Translations under genes and position numbers: made by a program
Notes under the pieces: model-generated
Databases searched by the model: none
What the model was told of the DNA's origin: nothing
What the model saw: the letters and a program-made list of their open reading frames with translations, nothing else
Assembly (NCBI GenBank): GCA_040384625.1
Contig: JAZKIW010000091.1
Span: 58,477 to 122,476 of the forward strand
Origin: CADEEN01 sp040384625
GTDB taxonomy: Bacteria > Pseudomonadota > Gammaproteobacteria > Burkholderiales > Burkholderiaceae_C
Length of the DNA stretch: 64,000 nucleotides
Reading direction: 5' to 3'
In this document: positions 49,083-57,752 of the stretch, in pieces
How the letters are laid out: every line of letters begins with the position of its first letter
Position numbering within the stretch: the first letter of the stretch is position 1

Positions 49083-51729
49083 ACAGCGTGGTTCGTTACT
49101 CGGCTTCGCGATCGCGGCCAGCGTCGCGATCCTGCCCATCATGCTGGGTGTCGTGCTCTTCGTGGCGAAGGTCCATCCGGCCGAATCCGATGACATGGTG
49201 CGACGCCCCGGGGCCCAGCGCTATGTCAGCGTGCGCCACGTCGCGGCGCTGAAGACCTTCGAAGCGGCGATCGCGCCGCGCGCGGGGCTCGCAGCACCAC
49301 CGCCCAGCGCGCAGCAGGTCCTCGACGGCCTGCCGCGATGCCGCCCAGAATGGGTCGCGGGATGGCGCGCCGCCGATTGGCTGCCGCGCCTGTCCGGCAT
49401 CGGCACAGCGCCCCCCTCGCCAGCTGAGCTCATCGCCGCCCAGCTGGCCGCGCTTGACGCAGCCTTGCTGCGCTTCGGCAGTCGGCCGAACGCCCGCGTC
49501 AGCCAACCCGTCGGGCTGGATGCCGTGCGTTGGTTCAGCCTGGCCGATGAAGCCCTGGGCCGTGCGATCAAGACGCCCGATTACCCGGAGCGGCAGTTCC
49601 ATCTGCGCTGCAGCGACCTGACCGCCGCCCTGGCGGCGCTCCTGCATGCCGACGCGCGCATGCTCGACAGCCTGGCATGGCGCGGCAGCGAAGGCAGCAC
49701 GGTGCTGGCGCGCTGGCGGCCTGATCAGATGAGCGAGATCTCGGCGCACCATGTCGCGCGCCGCAACCCCTGGCAAGGCGTTCCCGGTTGCGTCTACCTC
49801 GGCGCTCAGACTGGTGTGAATGGGCCGCTTGCTCCGAGTCACTTCGTCGCCGGCCCGCGCAGCGTGCAGCGCCGGCTCTGCAATGCGTTCGAGGGCAACG
49901 GTGCGGCGGCCGCGGCCGTCTCGGCCCCGGTGGCCCTGGTCGGTGAACCTGGGGTCGCTGATCCCGTTGACGACACGCGCTGGATGGTGCCGCCCTCGCT
50001 GCACACCATGCTGCAGCCACTCGAGCCGCTGCGTCAGCCTTCCGGTGCGCTGTATCGGCTCTACACCGACGCCGGCCCGGAAGCGCTGCCCGGAGTGGCG
50101 ACGAGCGGGAGCGCTCCGAAGCGCATCGTGCTCAACGGCGCCGCCATCGACATGGGGCTGTCCATCGCACTGACGATCGACCCGGCGCTGCAGGCGCTGG
50201 CCCAGCGCACGGCCGCCTGCTACACCGGGCGCCACGATGTCTGCCGCGCGCTCGGTCTGCGCCGCCACGACGACAAGGCGCAATCGATCGGCCAGGCCCT
50301 GCTCGAAGGCGCGATGGTGCGCATGGCTGCGGTGGCGGTGATCGACGTGGCGAGCGGGCGCATCGAGGCCTTGGCGGGTGCGCGCTCGCGCTGTGCCCGG
50401 CAGGAGGTCGACGGCCCCGGGCGCGACGCGAGTTGCGACACCCGACTGCCTTACCCAATCCAGTACCGGCCCGATGCGCTGCTCAATCCGGCGGTCTTCC
50501 ACGATGCGATGCCGGCCTCGACGGTCAAGCCCATCATGGCCGCCGCCTTCCTTTCTGACCCCGAGGTCGGCGCACGCTGGCTGGCGGCCGAGCGCAGCGC
50601 CATGCAGCGTGACGCTGCACCAGCGCGGGAAAGCCTGCGCGGCCAGTTGCTGCGTTCGGACTCGGCGCGCTTTCTCGATCGCATGTTCTGCCTCGACAAG
50701 GGGCCCGGCCCTTGCGAGCGGCCGTGGGCGGTGCAGGCCGCGGCGTCGGCGTTCGGCTGGAACGCCGGCTGCGCCGAGGCGCCGGGGCGACACGCCGACT
50801 GCGGCAAGCACGACCTGCTGTTCGGACGCCCGATCGACGATCCAGGCGCGCCAACATCCGTGCGAGCGCCAGGCTTGGCGGTGGCCTACGGGCGCCTGAT
50901 GAGCCAGCCACAGGGCGGCCAGCTCGGCGCCGCGATGCGGCTGATGCCGCGTGCGGCACTCGATCCGGGCATCGTGCGGCGCTGCGCCGCCGGTGTCGAT
51001 GGTCGGCGCGTGAGCGACGATGACTGGGAGAAGTGCCGTGGCGGGGCCGTCGTCGACGTGGTGGCCGAAGGCTGGGGCCAGGGCCACGCGCGCGCCAGTG
51101 CGCTGGGCATCGCCGGCATGATGGCTTCGCTGGCGGCCGCCGCGAACGGCCAGACCGAGTTGCTGCGACCGCACCTGGTCGAGTCGCTGCACGCTGCGGG
51201 CGGCGGCGCACCACCGCTTGCCCTCGCGGCCGACCTGGCCCAGTGGCGCCGCGCCGCACAGCAGCCCAATCGCTTGGCGCCGCAGGCGGCCGAGGTGATC
51301 CTGAGTGGCCTCTCGTACAGCCACCGCAGCGGCACCGCACGGACGGCTTGCGAACAGGTCTTCGATGCGCAGCGCTGTCGTGACATCGGCTGGCTGGCAG
51401 GCAAGACCGGCACGCCGAGCTTCCCGAACGACGGGATCTCGCTCGACGAACTGGCGCGCCTGTGTCCGGGCGGCGTTGCCGCGGCGCACACCAAGCCCGG
51501 CACCTGCAGTTCGCTGCGACCCTACAAGTGGTACGTCGCCGCGTACCGCACCGACCAGAGCAGCATTGGGCCCTGGACCAAGGTCATCGCGGTCCTTACC
51601 GAGCGCAACTGGCTGCAGCGCAACGGCCAGATCCATGGTGCCGGGGACCACGGCCCGAACCCGTCGGCCGAGATCGCCCTGCAGATCGCCGGGCACCAAC
51701 TCGGCCTGCTGGCCGGAGCGGCGCCATGA
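49075..51729 (+). CDS. Class B penicillin-binding protein (transpeptidase)
   Basis: An 884-residue protein from the ATG at 49075 with GGAGG 5 nt upstream, overlapping the SEDS stop. One N-terminal membrane helix (about 10-32) precedes a large periplasmic part. The penicillin-binding motifs are S482-T-V-K (MPASTVKPIMAAAF), a probable second motif SDS at 528-530, and K777-T-G (LAGKTGTPSF). The spacing fits PBP2/PbpA. The region before residue 370 is longer than usual, and numerous Cys occur in the transpeptidase domain. It is the expected cross-linking partner of the SEDS polymerase. It overlaps the next gene by ATGA. Confidence 0.88.
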   Translation: MPEQRGSLLGFAIAASVAILPIMLGVVLFVAKVHPAESDDMVRRPGAQRYVSVRHVAALKTFEAAIAPRAGLAAPPPSAQQVLDGLPRCRPEWVAGWRAADWLPRLSGIGTAPPSPAELIAAQLAALDAALLRFGSRPNARVSQPVGLDAVRWFSLADEALGRAIKTPDYPERQFHLRCSDLTAALAALLHADARMLDSLAWRGSEGSTVLARWRPDQMSEISAHHVARRNPWQGVPGCVYLGAQTGVNGPLAPSHFVAGPRSVQRRLCNAFEGNGAAAAAVSAPVALVGEPGVADPVDDTRWMVPPSLHTMLQPLEPLRQPSGALYRLYTDAGPEALPGVATSGSAPKRIVLNGAAIDMGLSIALTIDPALQALAQRTAACYTGRHDVCRALGLRRHDDKAQSIGQALLEGAMVRMAAVAVIDVASGRIEALAGARSRCARQEVDGPGRDASCDTRLPYPIQYRPDALLNPAVFHDAMPASTVKPIMAAAFLSDPEVGARWLAAERSAMQRDAAPARESLRGQLLRSDSARFLDRMFCLDKGPGPCERPWAVQAAASAFGWNAGCAEAPGRHADCGKHDLLFGRPIDDPGAPTSVRAPGLAVAYGRLMSQPQGGQLGAAMRLMPRAALDPGIVRRCAAGVDGRRVSDDDWEKCRGGAVVDVVAEGWGQGHARASALGIAGMMASLAAAANGQTELLRPHLVESLHAAGGGAPPLALAADLAQWRRAAQQPNRLAPQAAEVILSGLSYSHRSGTARTACEQVFDAQRCRDIGWLAGKTGTPSFPNDGISLDELARLCPGGVAAAHTKPGTCSSLRPYKWYVAAYRTDQSSIGPWTKVIAVLTERNWLQRNGQIHGAGDHGPNPSAEIALQIAGHQLGLLAGAAP

Positions 51730-52070
51730 CCGCCTCGACACGGCAGCTCCGTGAGGCCACGAGCCATGACGCCTTGCCGGCGCCGCTGGTCTGGACCTTC
51801 GACGGCCCGTTCGAGCACTGCCTGGCCGACCTCGAGGACACACTGCGACGAGCCCTCGTGATGGTCGGCGACGTGTCACGGCTGGCGCTGCTGATCGACC
51901 TCTCGCTGCCGGCCCTGAAGCAGCGTGTCGAGGCCGGCGACGCGCTGCAGCCGGCCTGGGGACTCTTCCTCGAACGCCTGCAGCGCTACGGCTTGCCGGC
52001 CGGCCCGAGGGTGCGCCCGCGGCGCGAGGCCGGGCCGCTGGCGACGCTGGTGATCGGCTATCGGAATTGA
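51726..52070 (+). CDS. Small uncharacterised protein within the SEDS/PBP/kinase operon
   Basis: A 114-residue soluble protein, translationally coupled to the PBP gene (ATGA). I recognise no family. It has a Trp/Phe-rich N-terminal patch (PLVWTFDGPFEHCLADLEDTLRRAL) and a helical middle (VSRLALLIDLSLPALKQRVEAG), followed by WGLFLERLQRYGLP. There is no signal or membrane helix, so it should be cytoplasmic, on the side of the kinase and FHA protein. It may be an adaptor or kinase substrate; this is inference from position only. Confidence 0.75.
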   Translation: MTASTRQLREATSHDALPAPLVWTFDGPFEHCLADLEDTLRRALVMVGDVSRLALLIDLSLPALKQRVEAGDALQPAWGLFLERLQRYGLPAGPRVRPRREAGPLATLVIGYRN

Positions 52071-52089
52071 CGCAAAGGAGCTGAAGATC

Positions 52090-53544
52090 ATGACAGTCAA
52101 ATCGTGGGTTCTCGACCGGGCACACCGGATGAATGGGCTGGCGGCGCGCGGCGACCTGCCGCCGCGTGAGCCGGTCGGTCCCGCCGCGACGGTGCCACCA
52201 GGGCAGCCCGGCAACAGACCGCCCGCCAGCGCCGGCGACGCGGCGCTGGCCGGGGCCGCACACCTGGGCGCCTACGCCGGTCTGATCGGTGCCATCCGCG
52301 ACGAGCTCGAGCACTTCGTCGCCAGCCATGTGCGCCTGCACCTGGCCATCGATGAGCGAGACCGATTCCTGCTGACTTCGATCCAGGTGCAGTGCCGCGA
52401 CGCCGGCCAGCCGCGCCAGTTGCTCAGGGGCTTCATGCACGAGTTCAAGCCCGAGCAGGTCAAGCGCTACCTGGCACGTGAAGTGATCGCCGGATTGCCG
52501 AATGCCGCCGCCATCGACCTGTCGCAGTTCGCTGGCCTGGTCGACGTGGAGGACACGAGCGCAGGCGCCGACGAAGACGGGGAGTACCGCGAACTGCTGG
52601 AGGCCTTGCGCAGCACGCCGGCACCGGTCGCCGTTCGCCCCTACGACGTGAGCGTCGTCGGGCGCTGGACCGAACTCGATGCGCCACGGCCAACCGCGCC
52701 AGTGCAGCCGCGCGCGCCGGTGGTGGGCGCAGGGCTGACGCCGATGGCCGGCCAGCGTTGCGAGTTCGAGCTCGAGGACGCCGATGGCCCGCGCCGCGTG
52801 GCCCTGCAGTCGGTGGTGCCGGGGCGCCGCTATGTGGTCGGAAAGGGCGAGAGCTGCGACATCCGCGTCAACGCCACCTATGCCAGCCGCCGCCATGCCG
52901 AGCTGTGGTTCGACAACGGCAGCTGGTGGGTGGCGGACGCCGGCTCGACCAATGGCATCCGGGTCGAGTCGAGGGTCGGTGCGCAGGATCCGGGCTGTTC
53001 GGTGATGCTGGCGGCTGAGCAGCCGCTCCTGCTGCAGGAGGGCGCGCGCATCGTCCTGTCCGCGCGTGCCGAGGGCCCGGCCGGTGACTATCCGTGGCTG
53101 GCCCTGAGGTCGTCGCTTGCGGCAGCGACGCGCATCACGCCCATCGCAGCGTCCGCGGCACCGAAGACGCCGCTGACCGCCATCCTCGCGGCGCCGCCGG
53201 CCGAACCCGCGTTCAAGCTGACTGCGCTGCAGAGCAGTGGTCCGCGCAGCCTCGAACTGCACACGGCTTCGCTGCCCCTGGGCATCGGGCGTTCGCGCAA
53301 CCAGGCTCTGGTGGTCGATCGTCACCACGCAGGCGTATCGGGCCACCACCTGGAGGTCCTCGACCTCGACGAGGACGGCGCCTCGGTGCTGGTGCATGGA
53401 GACAACGGCGTGTGGCTCGATGGCGCGCACCACGGCCCTGGCGCGCGTTTGCATTGGCGGGCGGGACAGACCCTGGTCCTGGATGCTTCCTCTGCCGACG
53501 CGCCCGCCTGCCAACTGACGCTTGCGCGCGAACCACGGAACTGA
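52090..53544 (+). CDS. Two-FHA-domain phosphothreonine-binding protein
   Basis: A 484-residue soluble protein. The N-terminal region (about 55-165) is an unrecognised helical domain (GAIRDELEHFVASHVRLHLAIDERDRF). The first FHA domain (about 240-330) is canonical: VVGKGESCDIRV, SRRHAELW and GSTNG (285-289). The second (about 390-470) is LGIGRSRNQALVV, SGHHLEVLD and DNGVWLDG, with the STNG loop altered. FHA domains bind phosphothreonine, so it is the likely receiver of the kinase encoded two genes downstream. AAGGAG precedes the ATG. The PP2C gene starts 1 nt after its stop. Confidence 0.92.
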   Translation: MTVKSWVLDRAHRMNGLAARGDLPPREPVGPAATVPPGQPGNRPPASAGDAALAGAAHLGAYAGLIGAIRDELEHFVASHVRLHLAIDERDRFLLTSIQVQCRDAGQPRQLLRGFMHEFKPEQVKRYLAREVIAGLPNAAAIDLSQFAGLVDVEDTSAGADEDGEYRELLEALRSTPAPVAVRPYDVSVVGRWTELDAPRPTAPVQPRAPVVGAGLTPMAGQRCEFELEDADGPRRVALQSVVPGRRYVVGKGESCDIRVNATYASRRHAELWFDNGSWWVADAGSTNGIRVESRVGAQDPGCSVMLAAEQPLLLQEGARIVLSARAEGPAGDYPWLALRSSLAAATRITPIAASAAPKTPLTAILAAPPAEPAFKLTALQSSGPRSLELHTASLPLGIGRSRNQALVVDRHHAGVSGHHLEVLDLDEDGASVLVHGDNGVWLDGAHHGPGARLHWRAGQTLVLDASSADAPACQLTLAREPRN

Positions 53545-53545
53545 C

Positions 53546-54460
53546 ATGACCTTGCCCCCCAACGTCTCGTCGTCGAGCCTGATCACGCCGCTGGAGCCGT
53601 GCGAGCCGCGATGGCCGCGCGAGGCCGCACGCGCCGTCACGGCGGCCCGCCAGTCGACCCACAGCACGGCGTTCCGGCGCATCGAGGCCGCGGTCGCCTC
53701 CGCGTGCGGCAGCCAGCACGAAAGCAACGAAGACGCCCACAGCGCGCTCGATGCGTCGAGCGCCGTGTTCGTCGTCGCCGACGGCGTGGGCGGCGGTGCC
53801 ATGGCGCAGATGGCGAGCCGCCAGCTCGTTGCTCAGCTGCACGCGGCGCTCGACGTCGCGGCGCTCGATGCCGACCTCGTGCGCCGAGCGATGCTCGACG
53901 CCGACCGCGCCATCGCACGGCGCATCGCGAGCGTGACCGACGCCCCGGGTGCCGCCACCGTGGCCCTGTGCGCGCCGGTGAACCTGCTGGCGTCGAAGTG
54001 GCTCATCGCCTGGGTCGGCGACTGTCGCGTCTACCGCCTGTCGGCGCGTGCCCCACGGGCCTTCGAGCTGCTGACCCGCGACGACACGTTCCGCCATCTC
54101 GACGAGCTGCCGCCCGGGGGCGGCGCGCTCGACGACCCGGCACGCATGGTCGGCAACGGCGCGATCACCGGGGCGAACCTGGCATTCCACGACCTGGCCT
54201 CGGGCGACCTGCTGGTGTTGTGCAGCGACGGCGTGCACAAGCATCTGGACACTGATGCATGGTCGAGCCTGCTGACTCAGCGTGTTCCGCTGGCGCAGCG
54301 CTGCGAGGACCTGATCGGCCGCGCTCGCGCCAATGGCAGCGTCGACGATGCCACCGTCCTGCTGGTGCAGCGCGGCGCCTTCAGTCTGCCGCGCCCGCGC
54401 TGGGTCACGCACCTGACAGGGACGGGCACTTCCGCCGACGGTACCGGGGGCGCGCAATGA
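53546..54460 (+). CDS. PP2C-type Ser/Thr protein phosphatase
   Basis: A 304-residue phosphatase with the metal-binding motifs HESNEDAHSA, VVADGVGGGAMA, WVGDCRVYRL, VLCSDGVHKHLD and SVDDATVLLVQ, as in PstP/PppA. An N-terminal 50-residue Pro/Arg-rich extension precedes the domain. Unlike mycobacterial PstP it has no membrane helix. It would reverse phosphorylation by the kinase whose gene overlaps its stop (ATGA). Confidence 0.94.
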   Translation: MTLPPNVSSSSLITPLEPCEPRWPREAARAVTAARQSTHSTAFRRIEAAVASACGSQHESNEDAHSALDASSAVFVVADGVGGGAMAQMASRQLVAQLHAALDVAALDADLVRRAMLDADRAIARRIASVTDAPGAATVALCAPVNLLASKWLIAWVGDCRVYRLSARAPRAFELLTRDDTFRHLDELPPGGGALDDPARMVGNGAITGANLAFHDLASGDLLVLCSDGVHKHLDTDAWSSLLTQRVPLAQRCEDLIGRARANGSVDDATVLLVQRGAFSLPRPRWVTHLTGTGTSADGTGGAQ

Positions 54461-57024
54461 CACCGGCCGACATCGACCGCGTTTTCGGCCGGGGTCGCCT
54501 GCGCATGGTGACCGGCGAACACGTCGAGGTCTTTCGCGAAGCGTCGCTGCCGGGTGAACGGCGGCGCTACACCAAGCGCTTCCTGGCCACGGCGGCGGGC
54601 GACTTCCGCCACTGGACCGAGCGCGAGTGGCGCATCCTGGCGCGCCTTGTCGGCCACGGCATCGGGCCTGTGCCCGACGTCGTGCAGTTCGATCGCGGGG
54701 CCGTCGACCGGCCTGCCCTGGTGCAGACCTACGACGCAGGCATCACGGTCGATCACTGGGCGACCCTGCTGCCCGTGCAGCGCGACGGCAGCGTGCTGCG
54801 CCACGTCTTCGAAGACTGCGCCCATTGGTGGGCCCTGGCGCGCCACAGCCTGGTCGCGCTCGATGCCATTCACGGCCTGCAACTGGTGCATCTGGACCTG
54901 AAGGCCGACAACGTCTGCATCCCGTTCGATCCGACGGACTTCGATCCGCGCGCGCCCGGCCAGCTGCTGCGCCCGCGCTTCGAACAGATTGCCCTGATCG
55001 ACTTCGCGTTCTCGCTCGTTTCGGGCGAGAGCCTGACGCGTGCCTTGCCCATCGCACGCCAGCACGACTATGACTACCAGTCTCCGCGCCTGCTGCAGGC
55101 GCTGGAGGCGGGCAGCCGAGGCGACTTGCTGCCGACGCGACAGCTCGACTGGCGTTGCGACGTGTTCAGCCTGGCAGCGATGTTGCGCCGCTACCTGCCC
55201 GAACCCGAAGGACCGCTCGCGGGCGGCTGGACCCGACCACGCTATGCCCAGGCGCGGGCGCTGGTGCGGCGCCTGCTCGAAGCCCACGATGCCGAGCCTG
55301 CGACGCGGCGCCCGCATGCCGAACTGCTTGCGCTCACGGCCCATGCGCTCGATGACACTGACCTGGCCGCCTCGCTGGCGCAGGGCTGGACCCTGGCGAT
55401 CGACAGCGAACCGATCGGTGGTGATTCGCCGACCCCGGTGACCCGCATCGCGATGCCGATCAGCATCGATCCGCAGGCCGGCTCCCCTGCCATCGCCCGA
55501 CTCGACCAGGCTCAGGCAGGACGCGTCCGCGCACGCCGTGTCGGAGCGGGCGTGGCGGCGGTCGCGCTGGCCGCCATCGGCATGCCTTTGCTCTACGACG
55601 CCTGGAGGGCGCCGCGCGAAACCGACACCGTCGATGTCCGGCCGGCGCCGCCGGTGTCGATCGCGCCGCCGACGAAGCCACCGGCGGAGGACACGCTGGT
55701 GCTGGCGAAGGCCCCCGAACTGGCGCGCGAGGCCGCGGCCGTCGTCGCGCCCACGCCGGCGAGAGAGCCTGCACCTGCACCCGATGCAATGCCTGCACCT
55801 GCACCTGCGCCTGCGCCTGCGCCTGCGCCTGCGCCTGCGCCTGCGCCTGCGCCTGCGCCAGTGCCTGTGCCTGCACCTGCGCCAGTGCCTGCACCTGCGC
55901 CAGTGCCAGTGCCAGTGCCAGCGCCTGAACCTCGCGCAGTCGCCAAGGCCAAGCCCGTGCCAACACGCGCCGTCGCGGCGCGGCCACGCGTGGCGGCACG
56001 TGCCGAGGTGACTGCGGCAGCGCGCCTGCCCATTCCGGCGCCAAGGTCGCTGTCCGATCGGGACCGCGCCCTGGCGTGGCTGACAGAGCGCGGCCCGGCC
56101 CCGCGCGCAGGTGCGCGGCCGGGGCTCAATGCCTGGCCCGCGGTGGCCCTTGCACCGGCGTCTACCGCCGCGGTGTCGGTGCCTGGGGTCGCTTCGGCGC
56201 CTCGATCGACGATCGCCGTGGCGCCCGCGTCATCACTCCCACCCGCGCCGACGCCGGCACCCGTGCAGGCACCAATGCCCATGCCGACTCCGGCACCTGT
56301 GTCGCCAGTGCCTTCGGCCCCGCCCGACTTTGCGACTTTGGCGAGCGAGCTCATGCGGACCGATCTGCCTCGCGTCGTGCAGCGCGCGGAGCAGCGCATT
56401 CAGCGCGTCTTGAACGTCGCAGCCCAACCTGACACGGCATGGCAGGACGAGCAGATCCGGCGCGCTGCCGGCGCCCTGCGCGACGGCCCAGAGGAGCCTT
56501 TGCGGGCACTCGAGCTGGCAGCCGACGACGCGCAACAACTGCATGAAGCTGCCCGGGCCGCGTACTGGCGCAGGGGCAATGCGCGTGAAGCCCACGGCCT
56601 GCAGCTGAAGGCCTTCGGCGCCAACCCGCGTGATGCCGACATCGCCAGCAGCCTGGCCTTCCTGTCCTTGAAGCTCGGACCACCCCAGGCGGACGTGGCG
56701 CGACAGATGGCGCTCTATGCCCTGAGCCTGCAAGGCGCCGGGCCGTCGGGCGGTCGCGTCGAAGACTGGACCACCTTGGCCATCGCCAGTTCGCTCACCG
56801 GGCGCGAGCGCGACGCGCGCAATGCGTGGTTCGTGAGCTTGGCGCTCGCGCCCCAGCCTGAGCGCCAGTGCCGCGCCGCCATCAATGCCTATTCGGTGCA
56901 TGGGGAAAGGCTGCGCTCTGCCGTCGAGGCGATGCTGTACCGCGCACACGCGTCAGGCCGGGCCGAAGGCTCCGCCATGTGCGAGTGGCCGCCGCACTGG
57001 ATGGCCGGTCGGCAAGTGCGCTGA
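54457..57024 (+). CDS. Membrane-anchored Ser/Thr protein kinase with Pro/Ala-rich and helical C-terminal domains
   Basis: An 855-residue protein. The N-terminal kinase domain (about 1-310) has the catalytic loop H145-L-D-L-K-A-D-N. The metal-binding motif is D182-F-A instead of DFG, and the glycine loop is degenerate (FGRGRLRMVTGEHVEVFR, Lys in YTKRFL). One helix follows (about 361-381, VGAGVAAVALAAIGMPLLY), then a Pro/Ala-rich stretch (about 440-495) and a helical, TPR-like C-terminal domain (about 630-855). By topology the C-terminal part is periplasmic, in the place where PknB has PASTA repeats. The kinase fold resembles lipopolysaccharide/aminoglycoside-type small lobes more than Hanks PknB, so substrate type should be confirmed. 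It is the last gene of the coupled run. Confidence 0.85.
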   Translation: MTPADIDRVFGRGRLRMVTGEHVEVFREASLPGERRRYTKRFLATAAGDFRHWTEREWRILARLVGHGIGPVPDVVQFDRGAVDRPALVQTYDAGITVDHWATLLPVQRDGSVLRHVFEDCAHWWALARHSLVALDAIHGLQLVHLDLKADNVCIPFDPTDFDPRAPGQLLRPRFEQIALIDFAFSLVSGESLTRALPIARQHDYDYQSPRLLQALEAGSRGDLLPTRQLDWRCDVFSLAAMLRRYLPEPEGPLAGGWTRPRYAQARALVRRLLEAHDAEPATRRPHAELLALTAHALDDTDLAASLAQGWTLAIDSEPIGGDSPTPVTRIAMPISIDPQAGSPAIARLDQAQAGRVRARRVGAGVAAVALAAIGMPLLYDAWRAPRETDTVDVRPAPPVSIAPPTKPPAEDTLVLAKAPELAREAAAVVAPTPAREPAPAPDAMPAPAPAPAPAPAPAPAPAPAPAPVPVPAPAPVPAPAPVPVPVPAPEPRAVAKAKPVPTRAVAARPRVAARAEVTAAARLPIPAPRSLSDRDRALAWLTERGPAPRAGARPGLNAWPAVALAPASTAAVSVPGVASAPRSTIAVAPASSLPPAPTPAPVQAPMPMPTPAPVSPVPSAPPDFATLASELMRTDLPRVVQRAEQRIQRVLNVAAQPDTAWQDEQIRRAAGALRDGPEEPLRALELAADDAQQLHEAARAAYWRRGNAREAHGLQLKAFGANPRDADIASSLAFLSLKLGPPQADVARQMALYALSLQGAGPSGGRVEDWTTLAIASSLTGRERDARNAWFVSLALAPQPERQCRAAINAYSVHGERLRSAVEAMLYRAHASGRAEGSAMCEWPPHWMAGRQVR
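55789..55926 (+). repeat. Hexanucleotide tandem repeat (GCGCCT and variants)
   Basis: Eight perfect GCGCCT units (55807-55854) lie within a longer run of GCACCT, GTGCCT and GTGCCA variants. They encode an alternating Ala-Pro/Val-Pro rod in the periplasmic linker of the kinase. Copy-number change keeps the frame and would alter linker length. Confidence 0.9.
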
Positions 57025-57083
57025 CGAGAGGCGCGTGCCGGCCGGCACGCGGCGGCGTCGAAAGGCGCGGACAATCGCCGCGC

Positions 57084-57707
57084 ATGCAAACCCTGCTGAA
57101 CCTTACCGATCACGCGCCCGCGGCCGCGCTGATCCTGGGCCTGATGGTGGCGGCCAGCCTGCTGACCCTGTCACTTGCGCCGACGGTGCTGGAGCGGCAC
57201 CTGTTCCGTCCCTACTGGCTGCTGCGCCGACGCGAGTTCCACACCCTGTTCACCAGCGGCTTCTTGCACGCCGATCTGGCGCACCTGTTCTTCAACGCGT
57301 TCACGTTCTGGGCCTTCGCCTTCTCGCTCGAGCGTGCCATGGGCACGCCGCGTTTCGTGGCGCTGTACCTCGTCGGCCTGCTGGTCAGCGATGCCGGCAC
57401 CTGGCTCAAGCAGCGACTCAACCCCGATTACCGGACCCTGGGCGCCTCTGGGGCGATCCTCGCGGTGCTGTTCGCGTCGATCGTCTACACGCCTTCACAG
57501 GCGATCTACATCCTACCGATTCCGGTGCCGATCCCAGCGCCGCTGTTCGCACTGGCCTACCTGGCCTATACGGTCTGGGCCGCGCGCCAGGGGCAGGGGC
57601 GGGTGAACCACGATGCTCACCTGGGCGGTGCGCTGGCAGGGATCGCCTTCGTCGCGGTCACCGATGCCCAGGCCCTCGGCCAGGCCTGGCGCCACTTCCT
57701 CGGTTGA
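57084..57707 (+). CDS. Rhomboid-family intramembrane protease
   Basis: A 207-residue, about six-helix membrane protein. The catalytic Ser is S122 in LGASGAILAV and the His is H179 in HDAHLGGALAG. The L1-loop LFTSGFLHADLAHLFFNAFTFWAFAFSLE and the GSxxxxxlY-type helix support the family. It cleaves transmembrane segments of substrate proteins. It begins 59 nt after the kinase gene in the same direction and could share its transcript. The terminator follows 12 nt after its stop. Confidence 0.92.
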   Translation: MQTLLNLTDHAPAAALILGLMVAASLLTLSLAPTVLERHLFRPYWLLRRREFHTLFTSGFLHADLAHLFFNAFTFWAFAFSLERAMGTPRFVALYLVGLLVSDAGTWLKQRLNPDYRTLGASGAILAVLFASIVYTPSQAIYILPIPVPIPAPLFALAYLAYTVWAARQGQGRVNHDAHLGGALAGIAFVAVTDAQALGQAWRHFLG

Positions 57708-57719
57708 GGTGTGCTGAAG

Positions 57720-57744
57720 TCCCGGCCGCGTGACGCGGCCGGGA
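57720..57744. terminator. Bidirectional hairpin terminator
   Basis: An 11-bp perfect stem TCCCGGCCGCG / CGCGGCCGGGA with loop TGA lies between the convergent rhomboid and Tim44-like genes. It closes the long SEDS-to-rhomboid transcription unit. Confidence 0.8.
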
Positions 57745-57752
57745 TTGCTTGT

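Noticed and set aside
49096..53802. Minus-strand open frame of 1568 codons
   Set aside because: It is antisense to the PBP, small, FHA and PP2C genes and results from GC-rich codon bias; the product is low-complexity Arg/Ala/Gln-rich with no domain.
55789..55926. Possible CRISPR-like repeat array
   Set aside because: Units are contiguous 6-bp coding hexamers without spacers, inside the kinase gene.
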